Shown one piece after another: positions 1-6,376 of a DNA stretch of 6,502 nucleotides (the stretch's first letter is position 1; the number at the start of each line of letters is the position of its first letter). This DNA comes from JACZXQ01 sp036986155 (GTDB taxonomy: Bacteria > Gemmatimonadota > Gemmatimonadetes > Longimicrobiales > Gaopeijiaceae), in the NCBI GenBank assembly GCA_036986155.1, contig BTRA01000159.1:1-6502 (forward strand), written 5' to 3'. The notes under the pieces are model-generated. The model worked only from the letters and a program-made list of their open reading frames with translations, did no database searches and was not told the DNA's origin. A program made the position numbers and the translations under genes.

Positions 1-513
1 GCGCGCCTGGTTGACAGCGATGGAGTCGAAGGCGAGACACTCGTGGCATGGAACGACTTCATGATCCACGAACCCCAGGTCGGTCGGGTGAGCAGGCTGG
101 ACCTCTTGATCCGCGATGCGGAGAGTTGGAGCGAGATCGGCAGCTTCAGCGGAGACGGGGTCGTGCTGTCGACGCCAACGGGTTCAACGGCCTACTCGCT
201 TTCGGCTGGCGGGCCCATCGTCATGCCGTCGGTCGAGTGTTTTCTGGTCACTCCCGTGTGCCCCCACACTCTGGCGATTCGGCCCTTGGTGGTTCCTGCC
301 GACCGCTCGGTTTCCGTTCGGTCGTTCGAGCAGAGCCGGAGTCTGGTGCTGACGGCGGACGGACAAATCGAGCGGACCGTAGGGGAGGGCGGTGAGGTAT
401 GGATCACTTCCTCTCAGATTCGGATTCCGCTCATGCGGTTCACCGGACAAACGTTCTTCTCCACTATTCGCCGGAAGCTGAGTTGGGCCGCCCGTCCGGG
501 AGACCGTGGCTGA
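1..513 (+). CDS. nadK: NAD kinase, C-terminal part (5' end outside window)
   Basis: The reading frame is open from base 1 and ends at TGA 511-513, giving 170 residues of an NAD kinase, the cytosolic enzyme that phosphorylates NAD to NADP with ATP or polyphosphate. Seen in the sequence: an asparagine-acid motif (WND, residues 17-19 of the fragment), then the glycine-rich GDGVVLSTPTGSTAYSLSAG stretch at about 51-70, followed by GGP and, at about 87-90, PHTL and RPLV. These are the conserved C-terminal substrate-binding blocks of the family. The N-terminal domain with the GGDGT motif lies outside the window. No frameshift is visible. A 72-bp gap separates it from recN on the same strand, a neighbourhood common in many bacteria, so the two may share a transcript. 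Identification is secure from the motifs; only the start is unknown. Confidence 0.95.
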   Translation, partial: ARLVDSDGVEGETLVAWNDFMIHEPQVGRVSRLDLLIRDAESWSEIGSFSGDGVVLSTPTGSTAYSLSAGGPIVMPSVECFLVTPVCPHTLAIRPLVVPADRSVSVRSFEQSRSLVLTADGQIERTVGEGGEVWITSSQIRIPLMRFTGQTFFSTIRRKLSWAARPGDRG

Positions 514-550
514 CCGGCCGCCCGTAACGATCACGAATCCCAGGTCGCCA

Positions 551-580
551 TTGAATGCGCCCGCCACCCGGGAGTACATT
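551..580 (+). promoter_or_regulatory. possible weak promoter directly before recN
   Basis: TTGAAT (551-556) and TACATT (575-580) are separated by 18 bp, each matching the sigma70 consensus at four of six positions. If used, transcription would start at about 586-588, which is the recN ATG itself, giving a leaderless mRNA. The alternative is readthrough from nadK with the weak GGAG at 571-574, 11 bases before the ATG. No LexA-like palindrome was recognised in this gap. This is a low-confidence call. Confidence 0.2.
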
Positions 581-585
581 GCTGG

Positions 586-2247
586 ATGCTGATCGAGTTG
601 CGCATCCAGGACTACGCTGTGATCGACGATCTCTCGCTCGATGTGGCGCCCGGGCTCAACGCCTTGTCTGGGGAGACGGGGGCAGGGAAGTCGATCATTG
701 TGGGCGCTCTCTCCCTTCTTCTCGGCGGCCGTGCCTCGAGCGAGGTCGTGCGCACGGGCGCCTCCAAGGCCTCGGTGGAGGCGGTCTTCGATGTCTCGGC
801 CGAGCCCTCCGTACGACAGCATCTGGAGACCATGGGCCTCGAAGCGGAGGACGGTCTGCTGATCCTGCGTCGAGAGGTAGCCGCAGAGGGGCGCAACCGA
901 GCTTGGATCAACGGGTCACCCGTGACAGCCCGCGCGGTGGGGGATTTGGGTCGTGGACTCGTTTCCCTTCACGGACAGCATGAGCACCAGAACCTGCTCA
1001 GGCGCGCCGAGCAGTGCGGTATTCTGGATGCCTTTGCGGGCGTCGAGGATGTAGCCGGCGAGGTCCGGCGCCTCCATGGTGAGCACCAGGAGTTGATGGC
1101 CGGACTCGAATTGCGTGAGGCGAAGCGCCGGGAGGTGGCTGCCCGAGAGGACTTTCTGAGGTTTCAGCTAGGGGAGATTCAAGAAGCCGATCTGGCCCCC
1201 GACGAGGACGAGGCGCTCAAGACGGAGGCCCAGCGGCTCGAACATGCCGAAGAGTTGGTTAGGGAAGCCGAGGCCCTTCACCAGGCGTTGTACGGCGGGG
1301 AGTCGGCGCTGTCCGATCAGCTTTCCGATCTCGGAGGTGTCCTGCAGCGCTTGGCCGCGATCGACCCTGTTCTCCAGAGCGCGGCAAGCGAGTTGGAGTC
1401 GGCCTACCATGCGGTCTCCGAGGTCGGTCAGCGGCTCGGGGACTTTGCAGGTGAGGTGGAGCACGATCCCGGACGGCTCGAGGCCTTGCGTGCTCGCCAG
1501 GACCTGCTATTCAGGCTCATGCGGAAATACGGACCGGAGCTCGGAGACGTCATCAGCTCTGGGGAGAGTCTTCGTGCAGAGCTGGCTCAGTTGGATGGCG
1601 CCGGAGTCGAGCTCGACGAAATTCGGGCCGGGATCGCCGAGGTAGAGGAGGCCTTGAAGAAGCAGGCGACCATGCTTACCGAAGCCCGAGCTTCTGCAGC
1701 AGCCGAGCTCCAGAATGCCATCCAGAAGAACCTGCCGGACTTGGGCATGCCCGAGGCGGAGTTTCGAGTGGACGTCACGCCCCTGGAAGACATCTCCGCC
1801 GCCGGTGCCGAGTCCGTGGAGTTTCTCGTCTCGCTCAACGCCGGCTTCGAGCCGAAGCCTCTTGCCCGGGTAGCGAGTGGCGGTGAGCTATCGCGTGTGA
1901 TGCTGGCCGTGAAGGCGGTGCTTGCGGGCGTCGACCGAGTCCCCACTCTGGTGTTCGACGAGATCGACGCGGGGATCGGGGGCGTGATAGCGACAAAGGT
2001 GGGCGAGAAGCTCAGCGACGTCGCCCGCGATCATCAGGTCTTCGTGATCACCCATCTGCCGCAGATCGCCTCCCGTGCGAGCCATCACGTTTTGGTGGAG
2101 AAGCTGGAGCGCGAGGGTGTAGTCGCGGCCCGCGTGGGCGAATTGGATGGAGAGGGGCGGATTCGGGAGATTGCCAGGATGCTCGGCGGAGATCCCGAGT
2201 CGAGCACCTCGCGGGATCATGCTCGCGAGCTCCTACACGCTCCCTGA
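586..2247 (+). CDS. recN: DNA repair protein RecN
   Basis: A complete 553-residue SMC-like ATPase of usual RecN length, acting on the nucleoid at DNA double-strand breaks together with RecA. Domains seen: an N-terminal ATPase half with Walker A GETGAGKS (residues 29-36) and the typical HGQHEHQNLL block (129-138). A Glu/Arg/Leu-rich region at about 155-380 fits the short antiparallel coiled coil. The C-terminal ATPase half has ABC signature SGGELSR (431-437), Walker B TLVFDEIDAGIGG (454-466, with D458 and E459) and the H-loop-like ITHLPQIA (488-495). All catalytic motifs are intact. ATG 586 is chosen because MLIELRIQDYAVID is the family's canonical N-terminus. The only Shine-Dalgarno candidate, GGAG 571-574, is weak and 11 bases away. 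The stop lies 15 bp from the stop of a convergent gene, with no terminator between them. Confidence 0.97.
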   Translation: MLIELRIQDYAVIDDLSLDVAPGLNALSGETGAGKSIIVGALSLLLGGRASSEVVRTGASKASVEAVFDVSAEPSVRQHLETMGLEAEDGLLILRREVAAEGRNRAWINGSPVTARAVGDLGRGLVSLHGQHEHQNLLRRAEQCGILDAFAGVEDVAGEVRRLHGEHQELMAGLELREAKRREVAAREDFLRFQLGEIQEADLAPDEDEALKTEAQRLEHAEELVREAEALHQALYGGESALSDQLSDLGGVLQRLAAIDPVLQSAASELESAYHAVSEVGQRLGDFAGEVEHDPGRLEALRARQDLLFRLMRKYGPELGDVISSGESLRAELAQLDGAGVELDEIRAGIAEVEEALKKQATMLTEARASAAAELQNAIQKNLPDLGMPEAEFRVDVTPLEDISAAGAESVEFLVSLNAGFEPKPLARVASGGELSRVMLAVKAVLAGVDRVPTLVFDEIDAGIGGVIATKVGEKLSDVARDHQVFVITHLPQIASRASHHVLVEKLEREGVVAARVGELDGEGRIREIARMLGGDPESSTSRDHARELLHAP

Positions 2248-2262
2248 TTAGTGGCCCCAAGG

Positions 2263-3900
2263 TCAGTCCCAGAAACTCCGGAACAGCCGAAATCCCACTT
2301 GCACCATTGAGGTTTTCGGTGTCAGGCCACCACTTCCCGACCGGGCCGCCCGGAACAAGAGGCTGAATTCTGCCGCTTTTTCGGTCTTTCCTGCGCGCCG
2401 CGCCGCCAAGGTCGAGTACACAATGCCCACGCCGAATTCTCGAACGGACTGCTCCGTCTCGAGTTCGAGAAGCGCGGGGTCGCCTCCCACTTGGATGTTC
2501 AAGCTGTCGGCGACCTCCAGACGTTCGAAAGTGTCGCGGGCCTTCGAGTAATGGCGGAAATCCAGGGCCAGGGACACCGCATCAGTGATTTGAAACCGAG
2601 GGGTCAGGCGCACTTGGAAGTAATTCCCCGGCGTCCATCGAACCGGTGTGCGGGTCGTGAGCGCTGCGAATCCGCGGTCGGGGGCCTCGGCCCGACGGAA
2701 GAGTTCCGTGGTACCCTGGATCCCGTAACGCACATCCAGCCACGCTCCCAGCCGGGTTCCGAATCGAGCGCCGGCGAACCCTTGAACCTCGAGATCGGTA
2801 TGGCCTTCTCCGCTGCCGAGATCGAGGAAATTCTGATCCATGTCGGGGGTGCCCGTTCCCAGACGGACGAGCGCTCCCGCGCCCACCTCGTAATGAATGC
2901 CCGAGGCGGGGTTGGTACGTCCCGCTGCGCTGCTCCCCTCGAGAAGCCGCGCATGCCCGAACACCTCGATGTCCCCCAACTCCCAGGGGCTCTGGAACAA
3001 CCCGAAGGGATCGCCCTCCACACCAAACCGAGCGTCGGAGATCAGCTCCAGGAAGGTCTCTGTCGTAAAAGGCAGCGTGGACAGGGGGACCGCCGTCGGA
3101 AAACCGCCTACGCCCAGGTCTGTGAAGGCCTGGCCAAGAGCCGCAACCCGCTGGAGAAGCGCATCTCCGAGCGAACTCCCCGTAAGTGGAAACCCTCCAC
3201 TGCGAACGCCATATGCGTCCGTGATGGCCGATTGGAAGAGCGATCCGCTGTTGAGGAGGGTCTGTGCGCCCAGGCAAGCGGCGGAGCCGGAGCCCTGCGT
3301 CTGGCAGATTTCGTTGGTCACCTGCGTCAGTGAGGCCACGGCATTCCCGAGGCGGTTCAGGAAATCGTTGACCTGGGCTGGCGCGCTTCCAATGGGGGAA
3401 AGCCCGATGTTGGCCGAATCAGCGGTTACGCCGAACGCAACCTCACTCCGGCGCTTGGTGAGCGGCACCATCACACCAACGCTGAGCCAGTCCGTAACGC
3501 CGAAGTCCAGCCGAATTGGAACCCGGACCTCACTCCGCGTCACAAGCACGTCCGTGCGGCCGAAGCGGATCGGTGAGGTGCCACCGGGGATGGCGGAATC
3601 CAGGGCATTCTGGAGGCGCTGAAGCGTGGGGAAGAGGCGGGTGCCCGCGGCAGCGTCGGAGAAGTCGAAGCCCAGCGGCTCCTCCTCCTCGATCAGAATG
3701 CCATTCTCGGTGCGCTCGCCGAAACGGGTATCCCAAAACGTGAACGCCGGCCGTAAATCCAGGCGTAGTGTCCCACCCGGGAGGATCGGCCCGCTCACCT
3801 CCTGGGCTTGAGACGCCGCTCCATTGAGTAGCGCAACGGATAGCAGCGCCCACGCGGCCGCCGTGGGGACCAGTCGGGTGGGTCTGGGCCAAGGACTCAC
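2263..3900 (-). CDS. secreted outer-membrane beta-barrel-type protein, function unknown
   Basis: Starting at GTG 3900 gives 545 residues. A basic N-terminus, a hydrophobic stretch (about 12-27) and a likely cleavage after SQA (residue 32) form a signal peptide. The open frame runs much further upstream to 4287, but that extension lies antisense to tRNA-Gly and is rejected. The mature part has many alternating, aromatic-ended strands (for example VRVPIRLDFGVTDWLSVGVM at 126-144 and FQVRLTPRFQITDAVSLALDF at 428-448) and ends in FRLFRSFWD, close to the aromatic C-terminus of barrel proteins. GTGTPD followed by LDLGSGEGHTDLE (about 348-371) resembles transporter-like porins of the FadL/MetA-pathway type. 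An insert at about 165-290 has few strand patterns and the only two cysteines (C199, C209), a possible disulfide. The start has only a poor AGCAGG-like site. The substrate is unknown. Confidence 0.75.
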   Translation of the reverse strand: MSPWPRPTRLVPTAAAWALLSVALLNGAASQAQEVSGPILPGGTLRLDLRPAFTFWDTRFGERTENGILIEEEEPLGFDFSDAAAGTRLFPTLQRLQNALDSAIPGGTSPIRFGRTDVLVTRSEVRVPIRLDFGVTDWLSVGVMVPLTKRRSEVAFGVTADSANIGLSPIGSAPAQVNDFLNRLGNAVASLTQVTNEICQTQGSGSAACLGAQTLLNSGSLFQSAITDAYGVRSGGFPLTGSSLGDALLQRVAALGQAFTDLGVGGFPTAVPLSTLPFTTETFLELISDARFGVEGDPFGLFQSPWELGDIEVFGHARLLEGSSAAGRTNPASGIHYEVGAGALVRLGTGTPDMDQNFLDLGSGEGHTDLEVQGFAGARFGTRLGAWLDVRYGIQGTTELFRRAEAPDRGFAALTTRTPVRWTPGNYFQVRLTPRFQITDAVSLALDFRHYSKARDTFERLEVADSLNIQVGGDPALLELETEQSVREFGVGIVYSTLAARRAGKTEKAAEFSLLFRAARSGSGGLTPKTSMVQVGFRLFRSFWD

Positions 3901-4063
3901 AAACCTGCTCGGTGCCGCAGATCTGCACTCTCTATGGTACAATGCTCCCAAGTATTCCCTCGTCGCTGGACTACGTCTCGAGGTTCCGATCCCGCGTCGA
4001 AAACAAACCGCGGATCGGTTGAATTCGGCCCCGAACATAACTGCCGCGGCGGTCCGTGGGAAC

Positions 4064-4092
4064 TTGACACTCTCGTAGGGCGCTCCTAGACT
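4064..4092 (+). promoter_or_regulatory. strong sigma70-type promoter for the tRNA-Gly/tRNA-Cys genes
   Basis: A perfect -35 TTGACA (4064-4069), an ideal 17-bp spacer and -10 TAGACT (4087-4092, four of six) stand about 72 bp before tRNA-Gly on the same strand, with no other gene between. Transcription should begin near 4098-4100. This is the only near-consensus promoter I see in the window. GC-rich bases GGGCGCTCC lie just before the -10 box. A stringent-control discriminator after the -10 is not evident, since TTCATA follows it. Confidence 0.75.
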
Positions 4093-4114
4093 TTCATACA
4101 CATATCGAGGGTGT

Positions 4115-4158
4115 CTGGGCGATCGAACTCTACCCTGGCGGGTAGCCCAGGCGCCTTT
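4115..4158 (+). promoter_or_regulatory. two-tier hairpin plus T-run in the tRNA-Gly leader
   Basis: Within the predicted leader RNA, CTACCC (4130-4135) pairs with GGGTAG (4140-4145) over a TGGC loop. An outer CTGGG (4115-4119) pairs with CCCAG (4146-4150). GCGCC and TTTT (4155-4158) follow, then CTGTT and the first base of tRNA-Gly. The shape is that of a weak intrinsic terminator or attenuator placed between promoter and tRNA, but a 4-base T-run is short. It may equally be a processing structure. The pairing is seen directly; the role is inferred. Confidence 0.35.
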
Positions 4159-4164
4159 TCTGTT

Positions 4165-4237
<73 letters not shown>

Positions 4238-4241
4238 CTTG

Positions 4242-4268
4242 AAAAAAGGGGCGAGTCGCCCCTTTTTT
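4242..4268 (+). terminator. perfect bidirectional intrinsic terminator between the two tRNAs
   Basis: Six A, then GGGGCG (4248-4253), loop AGT, CGCCCC (4257-4262) and six T (4263-4268) form a perfect palindrome. It has the GC stem and U-run of an intrinsic terminator on both strands. It starts 5 bp after tRNA-Gly and ends 6 bp before tRNA-Cys, so tRNA-Cys must rely on readthrough or on a promoter hidden in or near the tRNA-Gly gene. Confidence 0.85.
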
Positions 4269-4273
4269 CTGTT

Positions 4274-4345
4274 GGCGCCGTAGCCAAGTGGTAAGGCAGA
4301 GGCCTGCAAAGCCTTTATTCCCCGGTTCGAATCCGGGCGGCGCCT
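4274..4345 (+). tRNA. tRNA-Cys (anticodon GCA)
   Basis: A 72-nt cloverleaf. The acceptor is GGCGCCG (4274-4280) pairing with CGGCGCC (4338-4344), with T4345 as discriminator, the known identity base for cysteine tRNA. The D-arm is a 3-bp GCC / GGC stem. The anticodon stem GAGGC / GCCTT encloses loop CTGCAAA, with GCA at 4306-4308. The T-arm is CCCGG (4321-4325), TTCGAAT, CCGGG (4333-4337). CCA is not encoded. The last 15 bases are repeated 160 bp downstream, and the T-arm/acceptor end recurs inverted at 4376-4395. Confidence 0.96.
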
Positions 4346-4438
4346 CTAAAGAAAGTCGAAGACCAAACAAGTCCTCGCCGCCCGGAGTCGAACCGCAGGT
4401 TCGAGCCGAGGCGCAAGAATGGTATCCGCAGTGCGGCC
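4331..4438 (+). repeat. 108-bp direct repeat, copy 1, fused to the tRNA-Cys 3' end
   Basis: Bases 4331-4438 are identical to 4491-4598 (108 of 108, read by eye), an offset of exactly 160. The match begins inside the T-loop of tRNA-Cys, so the first 15 bases are the tRNA 3' end. The rest is non-coding and includes the palindrome TCGAACC-GCA-GGTTCGA (4388-4404) and the small hairpin CCGC-AGT-GCGG (4426-4436). At the same offset a weaker match (GTTTACCGCC against GTTAACCGCC) continues to 4453, so the ancestral unit was probably longer than the perfect block. Confidence 0.95.
4376..4395 (-). repeat. inverted copy of the tRNA-Cys T-arm and acceptor end
   Basis: Read on the - strand, these 20 bases match tRNA-Cys positions 4323-4342 at 19 of 20 (the one difference lies in the T-loop). 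They may be a remnant of a tRNA 3' half in opposite orientation. In a readthrough transcript the two arms could pair over about 19 bp, with a 33-nt loop, in competition with the tRNA fold. It lies inside the 108-bp repeat, so a second copy sits at 4536-4555. Confidence 0.7.
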
Positions 4439-4490
4439 AAGAAGTTTACCGCCGAGACGACCGAGGATCGCCGAAGGCGACCGGAGGTCC
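4439..4490 (+). other. 52-bp spacer between the two direct repeats
   Basis: This non-coding segment occurs once in full. It contains the hairpin TCGCC-GAA-GGCGA (4468-4480), within an imperfect 27-base stem-loop at 4461-4487 that recalls REP-like elements. No gene, terminator or promoter is visible. Its first part (to 4453) resembles the sequence after copy 2. Confidence 0.5.
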
Positions 4491-4598
4491 ATCCGGGCGG
4501 CGCCTCTAAAGAAAGTCGAAGACCAAACAAGTCCTCGCCGCCCGGAGTCGAACCGCAGGTTCGAGCCGAGGCGCAAGAATGGTATCCGCAGTGCGGCC
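4491..4598 (+). repeat. 108-bp direct repeat, copy 2, with a 15-base tRNA-Cys end but no tRNA
   Basis: This copy is identical to 4331-4438. It carries the last 15 bases of tRNA-Cys without the rest of the gene, as expected for a displaced attachment site or a tandem duplication starting in the tRNA. Diverged homology continues to about 4613, five bases before the stop of the - strand barrel gene. Any transcript of that operon running past its stop would read through both copies. Confidence 0.95.
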
Positions 4599-4617
4599 CG
4601 AGTGTTAACCGCCCTCG

Positions 4618-5484
4618 CTACCAGTGGAATTCGAGCGCCCCGACCACGATGGTGCTCGCGTTCTTCCCCGCCTGGTTGAAACGGTCCCAGGCTGGGATGT
4701 CCAACCCAACCTTGAACATGATGTTTCTGATGGAGTAGAGGACGCCCGGTCCGAACGATAGGATGCGTGAGCCAGTCGCCCGTTCCACCTCGCCCGCGAG
4801 GGTCGATCGGCCCACCGCCCTGTAGTTGCCCTCCACGATGATCACCAGGTCAGGCACGTCGAATGCCGTGAGCCTCGGCCGGATGCCCCATGCGAGATTG
4901 AGTGCGAGCCGGTTGCCAGGATCATAGCCCTCACGCCTGACACGAAGGGTTCCGCGCGCTCCGGCGAAGTAGTACCAGCGCCGGGATTCTCGGCCCGCAG
5001 CCAGGCCGGCCATGATCCCGGGACCGCCCTTGAACGCGCCGCCAGCACGGTTACGGGGAATCGTGATGCCCCCCACGAGTGACACTGCGTCAGACACCCC
5101 AGGCGCGAACCGAGTCGCGAAACGCCACTTCGCCCGCAATCCAACCTCTCCGAGTCCACTGTTCGGGGATGACGCTTCCCAGGGAAGAGTCGCAGTAACG
5201 GTCAACTTCTCGGTGACTCCATACATGACCTCGACAGGCAACACGGTCTCGCTGCCCTGACGCCTGGCCTCGATCTCTACTCCCCACCCTCCGCGCCAAG
5301 TAGTATGCGGGCCCACACCGAAGATGGGCTCATGCCTGAGCTGCCCTCCGGCCGAGCCGGGAAGGGCCGTCGCGCCCACAGCTGGCCATTGGGCGCTCAA
5401 CCCAACCACCCCGACACCGAGCATTAGCATCAGTGAAAACACGGCCCGGGCGGAGGTGAACGAACGTAGCAGCCGGTGAGGCAC
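4618..5484 (-). CDS. outer-membrane barrel protein of a metal-associated operon
   Basis: 288 residues from GTG 5484. An Arg-containing N-terminus and the hydrophobic segment FSLMLMLGVGVVGL (16-29), followed by SAQ, make a signal peptide cleaved near residue 31. The mature protein has no cysteine and is built of amphipathic strands: GWGVEIEARR (66-75), LTVTATLPWE (94-103), GLGEVGLRAKWRF (110-122) and VVGALEFHW at the end, a terminal aromatic as in outer-membrane barrels. The pattern 'strand - GLGD/E - strand - KWRF' resembles the MetA-pathway-of-phenol-degradation/transporter-like family. That name is a historical label and gives no substrate. Its start overlaps the upstream stop by one base, so it should be made together with the Cys/His protein. 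It probably forms the outer-membrane part of the module, for either export or uptake; this is an inference. Confidence 0.75.
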   Translation of the reverse strand: MPHRLLRSFTSARAVFSLMLMLGVGVVGLSAQWPAVGATALPGSAGGQLRHEPIFGVGPHTTWRGGWGVEIEARRQGSETVLPVEVMYGVTEKLTVTATLPWEASSPNSGLGEVGLRAKWRFATRFAPGVSDAVSLVGGITIPRNRAGGAFKGGPGIMAGLAAGRESRRWYYFAGARGTLRVRREGYDPGNRLALNLAWGIRPRLTAFDVPDLVIIVEGNYRAVGRSTLAGEVERATGSRILSFGPGVLYSIRNIMFKVGLDIPAWDRFNQAGKNASTIVVGALEFHW

Positions 5485-5496
5485 TACGAGCCCTCC
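5484..5496 (-). promoter_or_regulatory. TAGTG stop-start overlap with strong ribosome site
   Basis: On the - strand the stop TAG of the upstream gene (5486-5484) and the GTG start of the barrel gene (5484-5482) share one base. GGAGGG (5496-5491) lies 6 bases before the GTG and inside the upstream coding sequence. This decides the GTG as the start and indicates translational coupling. Confidence 0.8.
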
Positions 5497-5876
5497 ATCT
5501 GCAGGTCATCGATGATGATGGCCCTGCTGCCCGCCCGTTCGAAGACACGGCCCTTGATGCGTACGCGGTGCTCGGCGTGCGGCTTCAGCAGCTCGTTGCT
5601 GCCCTTGCCTGGCATGGTGGAACTCACGGGCAGGAGGAACTCGCCATCGTCCGTCAGCAGGCCCAGCGGAATGCCGAAGTCCGCGCACATCTGCGAGCAC
5701 ATGCGATGGTCCTCGCCACTGAGGTTGAACACGATCTTACACGACATGTCCACCACAGTGGCGGTTAACTCGACCTCTTCGTTGGCTCCCATCGAGAAGC
5801 CCTGCGCCGCAACCTCACCTCCGTCCAGGGCCATGAGGACGAGCGCAAGCCCAAGCCCTGCGATCATCTTCTTCAT
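5484..5876 (-). CDS. exported small Cys/His-motif protein, possible metal binder
   Basis: 130 residues from ATG 5876, with AGGAGG (5885-5890) 8 bases upstream. A lysine-containing N-terminus, the hydrophobic stretch IAGLGLALVLMAL (5-17) and a probable cleavage after VAA or AAQ (about 24-25) mark it for export. The mature part has C46, H57, C60 and C64, spaced C-x10-H-x2-C-x3-C, followed by FGIPLGLLTDDGEFLLPV and a C-terminal strand pair (HRVRIKGRVFE, AIIIDDLQ), giving an all-beta, OB-like look. I recall unnamed exported proteins with a similar C...H..C...C-G-P-G layout but cannot name a family. Binding of a metal or heme by the Cys/His set is plausible given the neighbouring HMA proteins, but a structural disulfide is not excluded. 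It lies 65 bp after the HMA gene and overlaps the barrel gene. Confidence 0.8.
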   Translation of the reverse strand: MKKMIAGLGLALVLMALDGGEVAAQGFSMGANEEVELTATVVDMSCKIVFNLSGEDHRMCSQMCADFGIPLGLLTDDGEFLLPVSSTMPGKGSNELLKPHAEHRVRIKGRVFERAGSRAIIIDDLQMEGS

Positions 5877-5941
5877 CGTCTCTTCCTCCTCTTAGCTAGC
5901 GTTTCGGCCGGGGAGTGACAGCCCCGCCCGCCGTCTCGAGA

Positions 5942-6304
5942 TCAACCGCTCTTCTCTTGCTCGTAATCCGGGAAGTCGGATTCGAAGCTGCGTGAGATCT
6001 TGGCCACCTCGAAGCCGGCGTCTTTCACCGCTTTTTGGAGCAGCTCGTTCGAGATGTCCGCGTCTTCTTCTAGGCGCAGCGTGGCAAGCCCTTCGTTGAG
6101 GTCGATCTCAATGTCGTCCAGGCCGTCCAGGTTCTTCATCTTCTTCTGCACGCCGTACGAGCAAAACGGGCAGGCCATGCCCAAGATGGTCACCTCGATG
6201 ATGCGGGGGCCGTCATTTACGCTGGTGGGCTCCTGGGCCGTGGCCCCGGTCGCCGAAAGCGTGAGAGCGCCGGTCAGTGCCAGCGCCATGGCGAGAGTCC
6301 TCAT
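5942..6304 (-). CDS. exported heavy-metal-associated (HMA) domain protein, MerP-like
   Basis: 120 residues from ATG 6304, with an ideal AGGAGG (6309-6314) 4 bases upstream. Residues 1-23 form a signal peptide (hydrophobic LAMALALTGALTLSATG, cleavage near ATAQ), placing it in the periplasm. One HMA fold follows: strand IIEVTIL (35-41), the metal loop GMACPFC (42-48, ligands C45 and C48), helix to about 59, strands IEIDLNEGLATLRLEE (65-80), helix ISNELLQKAVKDAGF (84-98) and a last strand EVAKI (99-103). This is the ferredoxin-like beta-alpha-beta-beta-alpha-beta layout of MerP, CopZ and P1B-ATPase N-domains, binding a soft metal such as Hg(II) or Cu(I) through the two thiols. The acidic tail SRSFESDFPDYEQEKSG lies outside the fold and is shared with the next gene upstream. 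Which metal it binds is not visible. Confidence 0.9.
   Translation of the reverse strand: MRTLAMALALTGALTLSATGATAQEPTSVNDGPRIIEVTILGMACPFCSYGVQKKMKNLDGLDDIEIDLNEGLATLRLEEDADISNELLQKAVKDAGFEVAKISRSFESDFPDYEQEKSG
5959..6025 (-). repeat. near-identical duplicated segment of the HMA genes (copy A)
   Basis: These 67 bases match 6436-6502 at 63 positions (about 94 percent), offset 477. Of the four differences one (GAC against GAA) changes Asp to Glu. The partner copy is cut by the window edge, so the true duplication is longer. It indicates a recent tandem duplication or ongoing gene conversion. Confidence 0.9.
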
Positions 6305-6376
6305 CTTTCCTCCTAGTGTGCGGATCTGCGATCCATGGGTACGGGTTTCTTGCTTCGGTATTTCCCTCTTCGTAGC

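Noticed and set aside
184..822. long open frame on the - strand across nadK and recN
   Set aside because: It lies opposite two genes with clear family motifs, has no signal or motif of its own and reads as low-complexity Arg/Gly/Pro-rich protein typical of shadow frames in high-GC DNA.
2457..2470. palindrome TCTCGA-GT-TCGAGA as a recN terminator
   Set aside because: It lies about 210 bp past recN inside the coding sequence of the convergent gene, has no T-run and is probably incidental.
2491..3622. open frames on the + strand opposite the 545-residue barrel gene
   Set aside because: They have no recognisable domains or ribosome sites, and the opposite strand has a signal peptide and barrel pattern. 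They are GC-driven shadow frames.
3938..3943. TACAAT as a -10 box on the + strand before the tRNAs
   Set aside because: No -35-like hexamer occurs 16-18 bp upstream, and the TTGACA promoter at 4064 is far better and closer.
4376..4438. a complete second tRNA on the - strand
   Set aside because: Only a T-arm and acceptor 3' end are recognisable. The T-stem has a mismatch, and no D-arm or anticodon arm of proper size can be drawn in the roughly 60 bases available.
4331..4598. CRISPR-like array
   Set aside because: There are only two repeats, each of 108 bp with a single 52-bp spacer and tRNA sequence inside. This does not fit CRISPR repeat or spacer sizes, and no cas gene is present.
5909..5926. 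hairpin CGGGG-(8)-CCCCG between the HMA gene and the Cys/His gene as a terminator
   Set aside because: It has only five base pairs and no T-run on either side, within a tight gene cluster. It may be an RNA processing or stability element, but this cannot be supported.
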